Under the pieces are notes generated by a model. The model saw only the letters and a program-made list of their open reading frames with translations. It was not told the origin of the DNA and did no database searches. Below are positions 61,153-64,000 of a stretch of DNA of 64,000 bases, piece after piece. Each line of letters begins with the position of its first letter. The stretch's first letter is position 1. Source of the stretch: Phyllobacteriaceae bacterium (lineage in GTDB: Bacteria; Pseudomonadota; Alphaproteobacteria; Rhizobiales; Rhizobiaceae); assembly GCA_002708825.1 (NCBI GenBank), contig PAPF01000040.1, positions 30,360 to 94,359 on the forward strand, given 5' to 3'. The position numbers and the translations under genes are program-made.

Positions 61153-61446
61153 TCAGAGACCGGTCGTGACGTCGATCGACTGGCCTTCGGCAAGCGTCAC
61201 GACGGCCTTCTTGACGTCGGACTGACGCCCGGCGACGCCGCGGAAACGCTTCACCTTGCCCTTGCGGACGAGCGTGTTGACTGCCTTGACCTTGACGCCG
61301 AACAGCGCTTCGACAGCCGCCTTGATCTCGGTCTTGTTGGCCGACTTGGCGACGTTGAAGACAACCTGGTTGTTTTCCGACGCCATGGTCGACTTCTCGG
61401 TGATCACCGGAGAGATGATCACGTCATAGTGACGAATATCGGTCAT
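61153..61446 (-). CDS. rplW: 50S ribosomal protein L23
   Basis: L23 sits at the tunnel exit and binds trigger factor. The 97-residue protein has the [21 protein letters not shown] start region, [20 protein letters not shown] and a [10 protein letters not shown] end. Its start overlaps the rplD stop by four bases. Confidence 0.97.
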   Translation of the reverse strand: MTDIRHYDVIISPVITEKSTMASENNQVVFNVAKSANKTEIKAAVEALFGVKVKAVNTLVRKGKVKRFRGVAGRQSDVKKAVVTLAEGQSIDVTTGL

Positions 61447-62063
61447 TTGAACCGCTCCTCCAGAGCTTCGACGGCCGCCTTCGACAGCACGAGCTTGCCG
61501 CGGCGCAGGATGTCATAGACGTTGATGCCCTGGACCGGCAGCACGTCGATGTTCGGGATGTTCGAAACCGCGCGCTTGAAGTTCTGGTCCAGTTCGGCGC
61601 CGCCGATCAGCAGCGCGTTGGCGAGGCCGAGGCTGGCGAACTGGGCGACCAGCGCCTTCGTCTTGCCGTCCGTGGAAGCCATGTCGTCGATGACGATCAG
61701 CTCGGATGCCTTTGCCTTGGCCGACAGCGCATGCTTCAGGCCGAGGGCGCGGACCTTCTTGGGCAGGTCGTGCGCATGGCTGCGGACGACCGGACCGTGG
61801 GCCTTGCCGCCACCGCGGAACTGCGGGGCGCGGGCCGACGAGTGACGGGCGCGGCCCGTACCCTTCTGCTTGTACATCTTCGCGCCGGTGCGGGAGATTT
61901 CGGCGCGGCCCTTGGTCTTGTGGCTGCCCTGCTGCCGTGCGGCAAGCTGCCAGCGCACGACGCGCTGCAGGATGTCCTCGCGCGGCTCCAGGCCGAAGAC
62001 CTCGTCGGAGACGGAGATCTTGCCGGCATCCGCGCCGGCGAGCGTGGTAATCTTGAGATCCAT
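61443..62063 (-). CDS. rplD: 50S ribosomal protein L4
   Basis: L4 lines the exit tunnel and in E. coli represses the S10 operon by binding its leader. The 206-residue protein has the tunnel-loop segment [27 protein letters not shown] and a KPFVLTERNPR-less N-terminus typical of alphaproteobacteria. Its start shares one base with the rplC stop. Confidence 0.97.
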   Translation of the reverse strand: MDLKITTLAGADAGKISVSDEVFGLEPREDILQRVVRWQLAARQQGSHKTKGRAEISRTGAKMYKQKGTGRARHSSARAPQFRGGGKAHGPVVRSHAHDLPKKVRALGLKHALSAKAKASELIVIDDMASTDGKTKALVAQFASLGLANALLIGGAELDQNFKRAVSNIPNIDVLPVQGINVYDILRRGKLVLSKAAVEALEERFK

Positions 62064-62785
62064 TATTCGGCTCCCTCGGTAGCCGGCTGCGCGGCGGCGG
62101 CGTCGTTGTTGGCGGCGCGGATGGCGGCCGGCTTCGGAGCGCTCTCCGGAAGCGGCGCCTTCACGGCGTCCCGCACGAGGATCCAGGCGCCCTTGGAGCC
62201 GGGAACGGCACCGCGCACCAGGATCAGCCCGCGCTCGGCGTCGGTCGACACGACTTCCACGTTCTGGGTCGTCACGCGGACCGAACCCATGTGGCCGGCC
62301 ATCTTCTTGCCCTTGAACACCTTGCCCGGGTCCTGCCGCTGGCCGGTCGAACCATGCGAACGGTGCGACACCGAGTTACCATGGGTCGCGCGGCCGCCAC
62401 CGAAATTGTGGCGCTTCATGACACCCTGGAAGCCCTTGCCGATCGAGGTGCCGGTCACGTCGACCTTCTGGCCGGGCACGAAATGCTCGGCGGTGATCTC
62501 GGCGCCAACATCCAGCAGGTTTTCCGGCGTCACGCGGAACTCGGCCACCTTGGCCTTCGGTTCCACGGAAGCGGCGGCGAAGTGGCCGCGCATCGCCTTG
62601 GACGTGTTCTTCACCTTGGCCAGGCCGACGCCCAGCTGCACGGCCGTGTAGCCGTTCTTCTCTTCGGTACGCTGCGCCACGACCTGGCAGTTCTCCAGGC
62701 GGAGAACCGTCACGGGCACATGCTCACCCTCGCCATTGTAGACGCGGGTCATCCCGATCTTTTGTGCGATAACACCAGAACGCAT
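62063..62785 (-). CDS. rplC: 50S ribosomal protein L3
   Basis: L3 is an early-binding large-subunit protein. The 240-residue chain starts [16 protein letters not shown], has [24 protein letters not shown] with the conserved methylatable Gln region, and [14 protein letters not shown] 30-residue Ala/Pro-rich tail extends beyond E. coli L3 (209 residues), as in many alphaproteobacteria. Confidence 0.97.
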   Translation of the reverse strand: MRSGVIAQKIGMTRVYNGEGEHVPVTVLRLENCQVVAQRTEEKNGYTAVQLGVGLAKVKNTSKAMRGHFAAASVEPKAKVAEFRVTPENLLDVGAEITAEHFVPGQKVDVTGTSIGKGFQGVMKRHNFGGGRATHGNSVSHRSHGSTGQRQDPGKVFKGKKMAGHMGSVRVTTQNVEVVSTDAERGLILVRGAVPGSKGAWILVRDAVKAPLPESAPKPAAIRAANNDAAAAQPATEGAE

Positions 62786-62811
62786 CGGTCAATTCCTTCC
62801 CAAGCGTTGTC

Positions 62812-63120
62812 TTACAGCTTGATCTCGACGTCGACGCCGGCCGCCAGGTCGAGCTTCATGAGAGCGTCGACGGTCTGCGGGGTCGGGTCGACGATGTCGA
62901 GAAGCCGCTTGTGCGTGCGCATTTCAAACTGCTCACGGCTCTTCTTGTCGATATGCGGACCGCGGTTCACGGTGAACTTCTCAATCCGCGTCGGCAGCGG
63001 AATGGGGCCGCGAACATTCGCGCCGGTACGCTTGGCGGTCGACACGATCTCGCGCGTCGAAGCGTCGAGGATGCGATGGTCGAACGCTTTGAGGCGGATG
63101 CGGATATTCTGTCCGTTCAT
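62812..63120 (-). CDS. rpsJ: 30S ribosomal protein S10
   Basis: S10 is a head protein of the small subunit and, as NusE, a transcription antitermination factor. The 102-residue protein starts [19 protein letters not shown] and has [36 protein letters not shown]. It begins the S10 operon block, 78 bp after tuf. Confidence 0.98.
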   Translation of the reverse strand: MNGQNIRIRLKAFDHRILDASTREIVSTAKRTGANVRGPIPLPTRIEKFTVNRGPHIDKKSREQFEMRTHKRLLDIVDPTPQTVDALMKLDLAAGVDVEIKL

Positions 63121-63198
63121 GCGTCTTATCCTTGAAAAGGCCTTTCGGGAGGCGGGCGGTTTTTAACCCGCCTCGCCGTCATTCCTTGCAGCGTATGA

Positions 63199-64000
<802 letters not shown>

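Overview
The window is high-GC chromosomal DNA from an alphaproteobacterium, most likely of the order Hyphomicrobiales (Rhizobiales) near the Phyllobacteriaceae. The support is a conserved neighbourhood (S10-spc-alpha ribosomal block, then degP, rarA, crcB, an RluA-type synthase, a HAD phosphatase and an ATP12-like chaperone), a MipZ division-site ATPase, DUF1489, an ATP12 homologue, adjacent glnB-glnA, and operators of alphaproteobacterial type (a GTTC-N7-GTTC SOS box, GANTC sites). The rank below order is an inference. I see no rRNA, tRNA, insertion sequence, prophage or CRISPR array.

Layout. 1-9 kb: clpS-clpA proteolysis pair, a phasin, a SPOR-domain D,D-carboxypeptidase, mipZ, DUF1489 and sdaA. 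9-16.8 kb: accessory housekeeping, namely DUF3253, a YdcF-like protein, an MscS channel, an aldo/keto reductase, a membrane acyltransferase overlapping an isoprenylcysteine-methyltransferase-like gene, a LiuR-like MerR regulator, mgtE and small DUF genes. 16.8-24.5 kb: tgt, queA, two cyclophilins, coaD and gyrA, all on the minus strand. 24.5-32.5 kb: marC, a secreted protein, ssb and uvrA diverging across a 945-bp region with SOS and DnaA-box-like sites, an Hsp20 gene behind an FNR/FixK-type palindrome, and the NAD(P)HX repair gene. 32.5-40.1 kb: nitrogen assimilation, with glnB-glnA behind a sigma-54 promoter and a likely NtrC site, followed by a complete five-gene HAAT-type ABC importer. 40.2-48.6 kb: the ATP12-HAD-DMT-RluA-crcB and rarA-degP genes, interrupted by a four-gene segment (PEGA-like lipoprotein, HemG-like flavodoxin, small secreted protein, small membrane protein). 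48.7-64 kb: the S10-spc-alpha operon from rplQ back to tuf, which is cut by the window end.

How the genes work together. The nitrogen block senses (GlnB), fixes (GlnA) and probably imports (HAAT transporter) reduced nitrogen. The ssb/uvrA pair is an SOS unit. The tgt/queA pair makes queuosine tRNA. The ribosomal block supplies some two dozen ribosomal proteins together with SecY, Adk and RpoA.

Nothing here looks like a wholly new multigene system. The most interesting signals are regulatory: the FNR-type palindrome before hsp20, a terminator-like hairpin at the predicted glnB transcript start, DnaA-box-like sites around a second SOS-like site before uvrA, and TGC palindromes before the phasin gene. 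There are also three protein oddities: a TGT and a UvrA that lack usual zinc-ligand cysteines, and a twin CX3C tail on a membrane acyltransferase.
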